From NCBI RefSeq assembly GCF_030499515.1, contig NZ_JASTWJ010000001.1, positions 3,638,001-3,702,000 of the forward strand: DNA of 64,000 bases, given 5' to 3'. A program made the translations under genes and the position numbers. This DNA is from Streptomyces sp. DT2A-34 (GTDB lineage: Bacteria > Actinomycetota > Actinomycetes > Streptomycetales > Streptomycetaceae). A model generated the notes under the pieces. It saw nothing but the letters and a program-made list of their open reading frames with translations. It had not been told where the DNA came from and searched no databases. This document shows, in pieces, positions 50,955-59,921 of the stretch (positions are counted from its first letter, which is position 1; every line of letters begins with the position of its first letter).

Positions 50955-50990
50955 GTTTCGCATGGAAGGTGACCCAGATGACCCAGCTCC
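50955..50990. other. attR, right end of integrative element
   Basis: Element sequence TTTCGCATGGAAG joins chromosomal GTGACCCAGATGACCC at the GT (50969-50970). It lies 59 bases upstream of the integrase start. It has a one-base difference from attL beside the core (C versus T), which places the exchange at or before GTGA. Confidence 0.85.
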
Positions 50991-51039
50991 ACACCCCGAA
51001 GGCGAGCAGGAACCAGGAGACGGGGCGGCTGAGTTTCAC
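50969..51039 (-). pseudogene. 5' part of interrupted small membrane-protein gene
   Basis: GTG 51039 starts VKLSRPVSWFLLAFGVWSW and continues through VIWVT. At the core it reads on into element DNA, ending after HAKLTIRS at 50938. The product is a 33-residue chimera with the first membrane helix only. GAAAGG lies 9 bases upstream. The other part is at 40107-40276, and the native promoter must remain on this side. Confidence 0.88.
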
Positions 51040-51182
51040 TAGAACAGACCTTTCATCACAGCGCCGGGCACCCGCAGACGGCCGGGGTCCGGGGTTGTCC
51101 CCCGGATGAGCACAGCATGAGTTCAGTATCGCCGTCGGGTGCCCGGTCCCTCGAGCGGGGTGGGGGAAGAAGCGGGACTTCC

Positions 51183-52496
51183 ATGGCAACGGCATGTACG
51201 TTCTCGGTCGTGCCCGCACCCAAGAAGACCGTCAGGCGCTCCCTGCTGGTCACTTCCGCCGTCCTGTCGTCCCTCGCGCTGACCGCGCCCGCCTCCTACG
51301 CGGCTCCCAAGCCGTCACCGAGTACGAGCCCGTCGGCCACTCCCCCGGCGAACATGTCGACCGTGGGCGGCGAGCGGCTGGGACAGCCCGGTACCCAGGT
51401 GAATCTGGCGAGCGGCGTCCCCGTGCTGCCCAAGGATCTGACCGCCCGTTCCTGGGTCGTCGCCGACGCCGAGTCCGGTGATGTGCTCGCGGCGCACAAC
51501 GCGCACTGGCGGCTGCCGCCCGCGAGCACCATGAAGATGCTGTTCGCCGACACGGTGCTGCCGAAGTTCCCGAAGACCATGGAACACAAGGTCGTCCCGT
51601 CCGACCTGGCGGACATCGGGTCCGGGTCCAGCATGGTCGGGATAAAGGAAGGCGAGACGTACTCCGTCCACGACCTGTGGCTCGGCGTGTTCCTGCGCTC
51701 CGGCAACGACGCCGTGCACGTCCTGTCGAAGATGAACGGCGGGATCGACCACACCGTCAAGGAGATGAACGAGCACGCCGAGGAGCTTCAGGCCCTCGAC
51801 ACGTACGCGGTGTCGCCCGACGGCTACGACGCTCCGCGCCAGGTCTCGTCGGCGTACGACCTCACCCTGATCGCCCGTTCCGGGCTGCAGAAGAAGGACT
51901 TCCGCGAGTACTGCTCGACCGTCACCGCGAAGTTCCCGGGCGAGACGAAGAAGAACAAGAAGGGCAAGTCCGTCCGGAAGTCCTTCGAGATCCAGAACAC
52001 CAACCGGCTGCTGAGCGGCGACTCCGACATCTCCGTCTACCAGGGCATCGCCGGCGTCAAGAACGGCAACACCACCAACGCCGGCGCCACCTTCACCGGC
52101 GTGGCCGAGCGGAACGGCAAGGTGCTGCTCGTCACGGTCATGAACCCCGAGAAGAGCGAGCACAACGAGGTCTACAAGGAGACCGCGAAGCTCTTCGACT
52201 GGGGCTTCCAGGCGGCCGGCGAGGTGCAGCCGGTGGGTGAGCTGGTGCCGCCGAAGAGCGCGACGCAGGCCGGCGCGCAGCCCGGTGCGAACGACTCCGG
52301 GGAGGCCGGTGGCGCCGGGAGCGCCGAGAAGTCCGCGAAGCCCGCGGTGGGTGCCTCGGCCGCGGGCGGCTCGACGGGCATCGGCGTCGCGCTCGGGATC
52401 ACCGGCGGGGTGCTGGTGCTGCTCGCGGCGGGCGCGTTCCTGATCAACCGCCGGTGGCCGCTGCCCGACCTGGTGCGCCGCCGGAGCCGCCCCTGA
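51183..52496 (+). CDS. D-alanyl-D-alanine carboxypeptidase (PBP5-like), membrane anchored
   Basis: This 437-residue protein has a signal peptide (about residues 14-40, cleavage ASYA), then a Ser/Pro linker. The class C low-mass PBP domain carries SxxK in ASTMKM, SxN in RSGND and the KTG-equivalent VKNGNTT. A C-terminal linker and one membrane helix (GIGVALGITGGVLVLLAAGAF) end in a basic tail. It trims the terminal D-Ala of peptidoglycan stem peptides outside the membrane. ATG 51183 or GTG 51210 may be the start. It is the first chromosomal gene right of the element. Confidence 0.88.
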   Translation: MATACTFSVVPAPKKTVRRSLLVTSAVLSSLALTAPASYAAPKPSPSTSPSATPPANMSTVGGERLGQPGTQVNLASGVPVLPKDLTARSWVVADAESGDVLAAHNAHWRLPPASTMKMLFADTVLPKFPKTMEHKVVPSDLADIGSGSSMVGIKEGETYSVHDLWLGVFLRSGNDAVHVLSKMNGGIDHTVKEMNEHAEELQALDTYAVSPDGYDAPRQVSSAYDLTLIARSGLQKKDFREYCSTVTAKFPGETKKNKKGKSVRKSFEIQNTNRLLSGDSDISVYQGIAGVKNGNTTNAGATFTGVAERNGKVLLVTVMNPEKSEHNEVYKETAKLFDWGFQAAGEVQPVGELVPPKSATQAGAQPGANDSGEAGGAGSAEKSAKPAVGASAAGGSTGIGVALGITGGVLVLLAAGAFLINRRWPLPDLVRRRSRP

Positions 52497-53565
52497 CTCC
52501 GGGGTTCTCGGGGTCCCCGGGCCGCTCGGGGTCCCCGGGCCGCTCGGGGTCCCCGGGCCGCTCGGGGCGCCCGGGCTTCTCGGCCTCGCCCGCGTCGTCG
52601 GACTCTCCTGGCCCCGGCTCCGAAGACTCGCCCGACTCCGCTGACCGGCCCGACCCTGCGGACTCGCCCGAGTCTTCGGAGGAGCCCGAGTCTTCGGCCC
52701 CGTCGGCGAGTTCGACCTCCTTGCCCTGCGTCGCCGTCCAGGCGGCGCAGAACACCACCAGCTTCGCGGTGAAGTTGATCCACAGCAGCAGGGCGACCGG
52801 CACGCCGAACGCGCCGTACATGCTCTTCGTGGCCACGCCCTGCATATAGCCGCTCAGCAGCAACTTCAGCAGTTCGAACCCGACCGCGCCGATCAGCGCG
52901 GCCACCATCAGCCGGCGGCGTGGCGGTTCGACGCCGGGCAGCAGGGTCAGGACGTACAGCAGGAGCAGGAAGTTGGCGAGTACGGCGACAAGGAACGCGG
53001 CGATCTGCAGCAGGACCCCGCCCCAGCCGCCCTCGTCGATGCCGAGCTGCCGGGTGATCCAGCCGACCATGGCGGAGGCGACGGCGGAGGCCGCGAGCGT
53101 CACCAGTACGGCGCCCCCGAAGCCGACCAGGACGCCCGCGTCCTTGGCCTTGCGCAGGACGGGGTTCCCCTCGTCCTCGGGCACCTCCCACACCGCGCGC
53201 AGACACTCGCGCATGGAGCCGACCCAGCCGATGCCGGTGAACAGCAGGACGGCGCCGGCGATGAGGCCGACGGTGCCGGCGTTCTGGACCAGGCCGTCGA
53301 TGTCGAGCTGGTCGGAGATGCCGGGGACCTGGTCGGTGATCTTGTCTTCCAGCTGGTCCTGCTGCTTCCTGCTGAGCGTCGCGGCGGCGATGGCGGCGGC
53401 CACGGTGAGCAACGGAAACAGCGCGACGAAACTGGTGAACGTCATCGCGGCGGCCAGCCGTGTCCACTTCACCCGGTCCATGCGCTCGTACGACCGCCAC
53501 GCGTGCGTGGTCATGAGCCGGGCCACCATCGGCCCGACGCCGGGGAGTTTCTTCAGCCAGTCCAT
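52444..53565 (-). CDS. YihY/UPF0761 family membrane protein
   Basis: This 373-residue protein has six membrane segments. RLAAAMTFTSFVALFPLL is the YihY signature, followed by GSMRECLRAVWEVP and WINFTAKLVVFCAAWTATQG. The last 100 residues form a low-complexity Ser/Glu/Gly/Pro tail with a PGDPERPGDPER repeat made from 18-bp DNA repeats at about 52510-52565. The 3' end overlaps the carboxypeptidase gene by 53 bases, tail to tail. It is coupled by 13-base overlap to the GtrA gene. The family role is unknown (formerly called ribonuclease BN). Confidence 0.82.
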   Translation of the reverse strand: MDWLKKLPGVGPMVARLMTTHAWRSYERMDRVKWTRLAAAMTFTSFVALFPLLTVAAAIAAATLSRKQQDQLEDKITDQVPGISDQLDIDGLVQNAGTVGLIAGAVLLFTGIGWVGSMRECLRAVWEVPEDEGNPVLRKAKDAGVLVGFGGAVLVTLAASAVASAMVGWITRQLGIDEGGWGGVLLQIAAFLVAVLANFLLLLYVLTLLPGVEPPRRRLMVAALIGAVGFELLKLLLSGYMQGVATKSMYGAFGVPVALLLWINFTAKLVVFCAAWTATQGKEVELADGAEDSGSSEDSGESAGSGRSAESGESSEPGPGESDDAGEAEKPGRPERPGDPERPGDPERPGDPENPGVRGGSGGAPGRAAATGG

Positions 53566-53993
53566 GACCCGACTCTGCCCTCCGCACGGAAGACCAATGT
53601 CCGAGTGCCCCAGAACCGCAGGACTGTAGCCAGGACCATCCCGATTCCTGCCCCGGAGACGGTGTCCGCGCGCTGCGAGGTGAGGCCGAGGCCGTAGTGG
53701 CTGACAGCGAGACAGAGGAGCTGTACGAGCGCTCCGGCGATGTTCACCGCGAAGAAGACGGCGTAGGGCCGCAGGCCCCTCGGGTGGGTGTGGCGGTAGG
53801 TGCCGAGCGCGTTCCCGGCGTAGGCGACCGTGCAGCCGGCGACGAAGGAGAGGGCTTTGGCGGTGAGGGGGTCCAGGGCGGCGGGGCCGCGCAGGCAGGT
53901 GAAGAGGGCGAGGTCGACGGCGTAGGCGAGGAGGCCGACGGCGGCGAAGCCGAGGAGTTCGCGTCGGCCGCCCCACGCACGCGTACCTACCAA
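53553..53993 (-). CDS. GtrA family membrane protein
   Basis: This 146-residue protein has four membrane helices (LLGFAAVGLLAYAVDLALFT, LSFVAGCTVAYAGNALGTYR, FFAVNIAGALVQLLCLA, GMVLATVLRFWGTRTLVF). GtrA proteins flip or present polyprenyl-phosphate sugars; the mycobacterial member next to dprE1 (Rv3789) is tied to decaprenylphosphoryl-arabinose. TTG 53993, inside the end of the UbiA gene, is the only upstream start codon in frame, so the start is less certain. It overlaps both neighbours. Confidence 0.75.
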   Translation of the reverse strand: MVGTRAWGGRRELLGFAAVGLLAYAVDLALFTCLRGPAALDPLTAKALSFVAGCTVAYAGNALGTYRHTHPRGLRPYAVFFAVNIAGALVQLLCLAVSHYGLGLTSQRADTVSGAGIGMVLATVLRFWGTRTLVFRAEGRVGSWTG

Positions 53994-54979
53994 TTGGCCA
54001 CCGCCAGCCCGTACATCGCCAGCCACGCCAGGCCGATGACGGCGAGCGCGCGGTCGTGCAGGACGACGTCCTCGGGTTCGCCCGCCGTGCCGCGATCGGC
54101 GAAGACGGCGTAGCGCAGGATCGCGAGGATGAAGGCGACCATGGACAGCTGGCGCCAGGGCAGCACGCTGGTGTGCGGGACGCCGCCTTCCTCCAGGGCC
54201 CACAGGCAGTAGCCGAGGACGGCGACTCCGGCCGCCAACTGCCACACGAAGCGCAGATAGCCGGTGGTGTACTCGGTGAGCAACGCGCGCGTGGCGCCCG
54301 CTTTCCCGGCCATCTGCACGGCTTCGGAGTAGCGCTTGGCCGACACCATGAACAGCGCCCCGAACCCGGTCGTGATGAGGAACCAGCGCGACAGCGGGAT
54401 GCCGAGCGCGAGCCCGCCGACCACCGCCCGCATCAGGAACCCGGTCGTGACGACGACGAGGTCGACGACCAGGACGTGCTTGAGGCTGACGCAGTACGCC
54501 AGTTGCATGCCGAGGTACGCGGTGAGCAGGGCGGCGACGGCGGGCGAGGTCAGCCAGGCCGCGGTGGCCGGCGCGAGGACGGCGAGGGCGCCTCCCACGG
54601 CGTACGCGACGGGCACGGGGACCTGTCCCGCGGCGACCGGGCGGTGGCGTTTGGTGGGGTGCGCGCGGTCCGCTTCGGCGTCGCGGGCGTCGTTGACCAG
54701 GTAGACGGCGGAGGCGCAGGCGGTGAAGAGGGCGAAGACGAGCGCGAGTTGGGTCAGGGCGCCGGCCGAGAAGAGCTCGCCGGCGGCGGCCGGAGCCGCG
54801 ATGACCAGGATGTTCTTGACCCACTGCTTGGGGCGCGCGGTCCTGAGGAGGCCTTTGGGGAGCGCGCGGAGGCCGCCTTTGCGGGGTGGTGGTGCGGATG
54901 GTCGCGGGGGCGTGCGCTGCTCGTGGAGCAGCGCTTCCCGGTCGCTCGCGGCACTCGTGAGGGGCGCTGCCTCAGTCAT
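53987..54979 (-). CDS. UbiA family decaprenyl-phosphate phosphoribosyltransferase
   Basis: This 330-residue prenyltransferase has seven to nine helices. RTARPKQWVKNILVIAAP and the Asp-rich motif NDARDAEADRAHPTKRHRP (near residue 95) match 5-phosphoribosyl-1-pyrophosphate:decaprenyl-phosphate transferase rather than quinone UbiA. The second Asp-rich loop is VSAKRYSEAVQMAG. It would start synthesis of a polyprenylphosphoryl-ribose/arabinose. It lies next to PAP2 and GtrA and near DprE1/DprE2 homologues, the same set as in mycobacteria. Its start region overlaps the PAP2 gene by 8 bases. Confidence 0.85.
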   Translation of the reverse strand: MTEAAPLTSAASDREALLHEQRTPPRPSAPPPRKGGLRALPKGLLRTARPKQWVKNILVIAAPAAAGELFSAGALTQLALVFALFTACASAVYLVNDARDAEADRAHPTKRHRPVAAGQVPVPVAYAVGGALAVLAPATAAWLTSPAVAALLTAYLGMQLAYCVSLKHVLVVDLVVVTTGFLMRAVVGGLALGIPLSRWFLITTGFGALFMVSAKRYSEAVQMAGKAGATRALLTEYTTGYLRFVWQLAAGVAVLGYCLWALEEGGVPHTSVLPWRQLSMVAFILAILRYAVFADRGTAGEPEDVVLHDRALAVIGLAWLAMYGLAVANW

Positions 54980-55583
54980 GGGCGCTCCCCTTCCTCATCC
55001 AGCCCGCCCCGACGCACGCCGTGAGCGCCCCCAGGGCCGCGCCCGCCGCCACGTCCGAGGGGTAGTGCACGCCGACGACCAGGCGTGACACGCACATCGC
55101 GGCGGCGAGCGGCGGGATCACGTACGCGCCGAGCGTGCCGTAGGCGACGGCGGCGGCCGCGGCGGAGGTCGCGTGGGAGCTGGGGAAGGAGTGCCGGCCG
55201 GCGGTGCGCACGAGGGGCGTGACATGCGCCGGACGCGGGCGGCGCACCACCCTTTTCACCCCCATGCTGACGAGGTGCGCACCCGCGGTGAGCGCCGTGC
55301 CGCGCAACCAGGCGCCGCGTCGCCCTCCGTCCACGGCGGCCCCCGCGAGGCCCGCCGCCAGCCACAGCGCGCCGTGCTCGCCGGCCCAGGACAGGGCGCG
55401 CGCGGCGGAGGCGACGCGTGGGTCGCGGCCGCGGGCGTGGAACGCCGAAAGGATCCGGCGCTCCGTGCCCCGCAGGCTTCGGCGCTCCGTGCCCCGCAGG
55501 CTTCGGCGCTCCGTGCCCCGCGGGCTTCGTCGGTCCGTGCCACCGAGGCTTCGGTGGTCCATGTCGTCGTCGAGGCGGTCCAT
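54972..55583 (-). CDS. PAP2 family phosphatase, likely decaprenyl-phosphoryl-ribose 5-phosphatase
   Basis: This 203-residue membrane phosphatase has acid-phosphatase motifs KRVVRRPRP, GRHSFPSSHA and SRLVVGVHYPSDV, spanning about residues 105-190 within helices. The N-terminal 40 residues are a repeat, RGTERRSL in tandem, encoded by 24-bp DNA repeats. ATG 55583 or 55562 may be the start. The mycobacterial neighbour of UbiA, Rv3807c, has been assigned the same dephosphorylation step; the function here is inferred from that. Confidence 0.8.
   Translation of the reverse strand: MDRLDDDMDHRSLGGTDRRSPRGTERRSLRGTERRSLRGTERRILSAFHARGRDPRVASAARALSWAGEHGALWLAAGLAGAAVDGGRRGAWLRGTALTAGAHLVSMGVKRVVRRPRPAHVTPLVRTAGRHSFPSSHATSAAAAAVAYGTLGAYVIPPLAAAMCVSRLVVGVHYPSDVAAGAALGALTACVGAGWMRKGSAHD
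55457..55552 (-). repeat. 24-bp tandem repeat, four copies, in PAP2 N-terminus
   Basis: Copies 1 and 2 of GGCGCTCCGTGCCCCGCAGG plus CTTC are identical, copy 3 has one change, and copy 4 is diverged. They are in frame, adding 8 residues per copy. This is a likely variable-number site. Confidence 0.88.
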
Positions 55584-55716
55584 GTGGACTCACTGTTCAC
55601 GTCCACATCGTCAGAACTACGAACATATTGGGCGACATCCCATTAATCACCCATTTCGGGGAGGAGAGGAATGTTTCAGAACTACTCGCCCATATAGGGG
55701 CGCTACGGTCGCCGAC

Positions 55717-57072
55717 ATGCCTGCCGACACCGTCTCCGTCACGGGATGGGGCCGCACCGCCCCCACCACCGCCCGTCTGATCCGCCCACGGACGTACGAG
55801 GAGGCCGCGGCGGCCGTTCGGGGCTGTGGGGCCCGCGGGGGCATCCCGAGGGGCCTGGGGCGGGCGTACGGGGACGCGGCGCAGAACGCCGGGGGCACGG
55901 TGCTCGACATGACGGGTCTGGACCGCGTCCACGCGATCGACGCCGACGGCGGCACCGTGCTGTGCGACGCGGGGGTCTCCCTGCACCGGCTGATGGAGGT
56001 GCTGCTGCCGCTCGGCTGGTTCGTGCCGGTGACGCCGGGCACCCGCTATGTGACGGTCGGCGGCGCGATCGGCGCCGACATCCACGGCAAGAACCACCAC
56101 GTCTCGGGCTCCTTCTCCCGCCACGTCCTGTCCTTGGAACTCCTCACCGCCGACGGCGAGATCCACACCGTCCGCCGCGGCACGCCGCTGTTCGACGCCA
56201 CCACCGGCGGCATGGGCCTGACGGGCGTGATCCTGACCGCGACGGTCCAACTCCAGCCGGTGCAGACCTCGTTGATGTCGGTCGACACGGAGCGCGCGCG
56301 GGACCTCGACGACCTGATGGCCCGCCTGGTCGCCACCGACGACCATTACCGCTACTCGGTCGCGTGGATCGACCTGCTGGCGCGCGGCGCGGCGACGGGC
56401 CGCGCGGTGCTCACGCGCGGCGACCACGCGCCCCTGGAGGCACTGCGCGAAGGCACGCGCGCGCGTAGAGAGCCGCTCGCCTTCCGCCCCTCCCGCCTGC
56501 CCGCCGCGCCCGCCTTCGTTCCGGAGGGACTGCTGAGCCGCCGTACGGTCGGCTGGTTCAACGAGCTCTGGTACCGCAGGGCTCCACGCGCGCGTACCGG
56601 CGAACTGCAGAAGCTCTCCGCCTTCTTCCACCCCCTGGACGGCGTCCCCCACTGGAACCGGATCTACGGCCGGGGCGGCTTCGTGCAGTACCAGTTCGCC
56701 GTCGGGAACGGCCAGGAGGACACCCTGCGCCGGATCGTGCGGCGCATCTCCGAGCACCGCTGCCCGTCCTTCCTGGCCGTCCTCAAGCGCTTCGGGGACG
56801 CCGACCCCGGCTGGCTCTCCTTCCCCGTCCCCGGCTGGACGCTGGCCCTGGACATCCCGGCCGGCCTGCCCGGCCTCGCCGTCCTCCTCGACGAGTTGGA
56901 CGAGGAGGTGGCCGCGGCGGGCGGGCGCGTCTACCTCGCCAAGGACTCCCGGCTGCGGCCCGAACTGCTCGCCGCGATGTACCCCCGCCTGGACGACTTC
57001 CGCGCGCTGCGCGCGGAGCTCGACCCGCGCGGGGTGTTCGTCTCGGACCTGGCCCGCCGCCTCGGCCTTTAG
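55717..57072 (+). CDS. dprE1: DprE1-like FAD-linked oxidase (decaprenylphosphoryl-ribose oxidase)
   Basis: This 451-residue FAD_binding_4/ALO-type oxidase opens VSVTGWGRTAPTTARL. It has PRGLGRAYGDAAQNAGG (FAD pyrophosphate loop), TPGTRYVTVGGAIGADIHGKNHH and GGMGLTGVIL. The C-terminal domain carries PGWTLALDIPAG and YLAKDSRLRPE, where the Lys of AKDSR matches the catalytic Lys of the family. The Cys targeted by benzothiazinones in M. tuberculosis (GWNVC-type position) is Ala here. TACGGT ends 7 bases before ATG 55717, suggesting a leaderless transcript. It oxidises C2 of polyprenylphosphoryl-ribose, working with the next gene. Confidence 0.87.
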   Translation: MPADTVSVTGWGRTAPTTARLIRPRTYEEAAAAVRGCGARGGIPRGLGRAYGDAAQNAGGTVLDMTGLDRVHAIDADGGTVLCDAGVSLHRLMEVLLPLGWFVPVTPGTRYVTVGGAIGADIHGKNHHVSGSFSRHVLSLELLTADGEIHTVRRGTPLFDATTGGMGLTGVILTATVQLQPVQTSLMSVDTERARDLDDLMARLVATDDHYRYSVAWIDLLARGAATGRAVLTRGDHAPLEALREGTRARREPLAFRPSRLPAAPAFVPEGLLSRRTVGWFNELWYRRAPRARTGELQKLSAFFHPLDGVPHWNRIYGRGGFVQYQFAVGNGQEDTLRRIVRRISEHRCPSFLAVLKRFGDADPGWLSFPVPGWTLALDIPAGLPGLAVLLDELDEEVAAAGGRVYLAKDSRLRPELLAAMYPRLDDFRALRAELDPRGVFVSDLARRLGL

Positions 57073-57131
57073 AACCCGACCAGAACCCCACACCGGATCT
57101 CTCGGACTCTCAGATCTCTCTAGGAGCTGTA

Positions 57132-57887
57132 GTGAAGGACGCCTTCGGCATCCCCCAGTCCCTGCTCGTCCTCGGCGGTACGTCCAAGATCGCGCTGGCC
57201 ACCGCACGCCGCCTGATCGCGCGCCGCACCCGCACGGTCTGGCTGGCGGGCCGCCCGTCGCCCGCCCTGGAGCAGTCCGCGGCCGATCTGCGCGCCCTGG
57301 GGGCCGACGTGCACACCGTGGCCTTCGACGCGCTGGACCCCGAGTCCCACGAGGCGGTGCTCGGCAAGGTGTTCGCGGAGGGCGACGTCGACATGGTGCT
57401 CCTCGCCTTCGGAGTCCTCGGCGACCAGGCGCGCGACGAGCGTGAGCCGCTGAACGCGGTACGCGTGGCCCAGACCAACTACACGGGCGCCGTGTCGGCG
57501 AGCCTGGTCAGCGCCGGCGCCCTCCAGTCCCAGGGCCACGGCTCGCTCGTCGTCCTCTCCTCCGTCGCCGGTGAACGGGCCCGCCGCGCCAACTTCATCT
57601 ACGGCTCCAGCAAGGCCGGCCTCGACGCCTTCACCCAGGGCCTGGGCGACGCACTGCACGGCACCGGCGTACACGTCATGGTCGTACGCCCCGGGTTCGT
57701 ACGCTCGAAAATGACCGCAGGCCTGGACGAAGCCCCCCTCGCGACCACCCCGGAAGCGGTAGCCACGGCCATCGAACTGGGCCTGCGCCGACGCTCGGAG
57801 ACGGTGTGGGTCCCGGGCGCGCTCAGGGTGGTGATGTCGGCACTGCGGCACGCGCCGCGGGCGCTGTTCCGAAGGTTGCCGGTCTAG
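57132..57887 (+). CDS. dprE2: DprE2-like short-chain dehydrogenase
   Basis: This 251-residue NAD(P)H-dependent SDR has LVLGGTSKIALATARRLIARR (cofactor fold, residues 12-32). NYTGAVSASLVSAG, the active-site Ser in VVLSSVAGERAR and YGSSKAGLDAF (Tyr and Lys) follow. It would reduce the keto intermediate from DprE1 to the arabinose epimer. GTG 57132 is 6 bases after TAGGAG. It forms a two-gene operon with dprE1 and ends at a hairpin. Confidence 0.88.
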   Translation: MKDAFGIPQSLLVLGGTSKIALATARRLIARRTRTVWLAGRPSPALEQSAADLRALGADVHTVAFDALDPESHEAVLGKVFAEGDVDMVLLAFGVLGDQARDEREPLNAVRVAQTNYTGAVSASLVSAGALQSQGHGSLVVLSSVAGERARRANFIYGSSKAGLDAFTQGLGDALHGTGVHVMVVRPGFVRSKMTAGLDEAPLATTPEAVATAIELGLRRRSETVWVPGALRVVMSALRHAPRALFRRLPV

Positions 57888-57890
57888 CGC

Positions 57891-57911
57891 AGGGGCGCTG
57901 TAAGCGCCCCT
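57891..57911 (+). terminator. Terminator after dprE2
   Basis: A perfect 9-bp stem (AGGGGCGCT with AGCGCCCCT) and 3-base loop begin 4 bases after the dprE2 stop. It can also serve the convergent gene at 57928. Confidence 0.8.
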
Positions 57912-57927
57912 CAGGGGCCCGGCACTC

Positions 57928-58500
57928 CTAGCGGAGCGTCTCGCGCTCCACATGCCCCGCCTGCGGCGGCACCACCGTGCCCCCGAAGGTGAAGTCCCTC
58001 AGCTTGCGCCACACGCCGTCGGCGCCCTGTTCGTAGAGGGCGAATCCGGTGCAGGGCCACTCGGCCCGGTAGTCGGCCAGTTCCTCGAAGGCGCGGTCCA
58101 TCGACTCGTCGTCGATTCCGTGCGCGACCGTGACGTGCGGGTGGTACGGGAACTGCAGTTCGCGCGCCACGGGCCCGGAGGCGTCGCGGACCTGCTTCTG
58201 CAGCCAGGTGCAGGCCTCGGCGCCCTCGACGACCTGGACGAAGACGACCGGCGAGAGGGGCCGGAAGGTGCCGGTGCCGGACAGCCGCATCGGGAAGGCA
58301 CGGCCGGCGGCCGCGACCTCCTCGAGATGGGCCTCGATCGCGGGCAGCAGCGAGGCGTCGACCTCTGTCGGCGGCAGCAGCGTGACGTGCGTGGGGATGC
58401 CGTGAGCAGCGGCGTCGCCGAAGCCCGCGCGCCGCTCCTGGAGCAGGCTGCCGTGAGGCTCCGGGACCGCGATCGACACGCCGATCGTTACGGTCCCCAC
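57928..58500 (-). CDS. 2H phosphoesterase (2'-5' RNA ligase family)
   Basis: This 190-residue protein has both HxT motifs of the family: THVTLLPP near residue 37 and HPHVTVAHG near 128, on a symmetric bilobal fold. The family hydrolyses cyclic phosphates or ligates RNA ends; the specificity here is unknown. GTG 58500 follows AGGAG at 5-base spacing. It lies 125 bases downstream of trpS on the same strand. Confidence 0.85.
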   Translation of the reverse strand: MGTVTIGVSIAVPEPHGSLLQERRAGFGDAAAHGIPTHVTLLPPTEVDASLLPAIEAHLEEVAAAGRAFPMRLSGTGTFRPLSPVVFVQVVEGAEACTWLQKQVRDASGPVARELQFPYHPHVTVAHGIDDESMDRAFEELADYRAEWPCTGFALYEQGADGVWRKLRDFTFGGTVVPPQAGHVERETLR

Positions 58501-58625
58501 GTCGTCTCCTGTCGTCTGTTGGTGAGCGTGAGTGGCCGCCGTGGCAGCCACTCGGCTATCGACTGTACGGCTACGGCCGTGCTGCGGGCAGGCGCAACCG
58601 TAGTGATATGCAGCGCTGTACGGGC

Positions 58626-59921
<1,296 letters not shown>

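Larger units (their letters stand above)
40277..50970. mobile_element. 10.7-kb integrative element with phiBT1-type integrase and pSAM2-type replication module
   Basis: The element is bounded by attL (40276-40277) and attR (50969-50970) within one split chromosomal gene. Contents from the left: replacement copy of the target gene, directionality factor, Rep, three operators, GntR repressor, tRNA-like gene, two coupled small genes, hypothetical gene, IS5-type transposase, three small genes, XRE/DUF397 genes and integrase. Parts (for example 40800-41400) are visibly richer in A/T than the flanks. The Rep/GntR module is that of actinomycete integrative conjugative elements, but those normally use a tyrosine integrase and an FtsK-like Tra protein, which is absent here. 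It is probably an IS-damaged or mobilisable element. Confidence 0.88.

Noticed and set aside
55204..55716. N-terminal extension of the DprE1 frame
   Set aside because: It is antisense to the PAP2 gene, made of repeat-derived Arg/Ser text; FAD-oxidase homology begins at ATG 55717.
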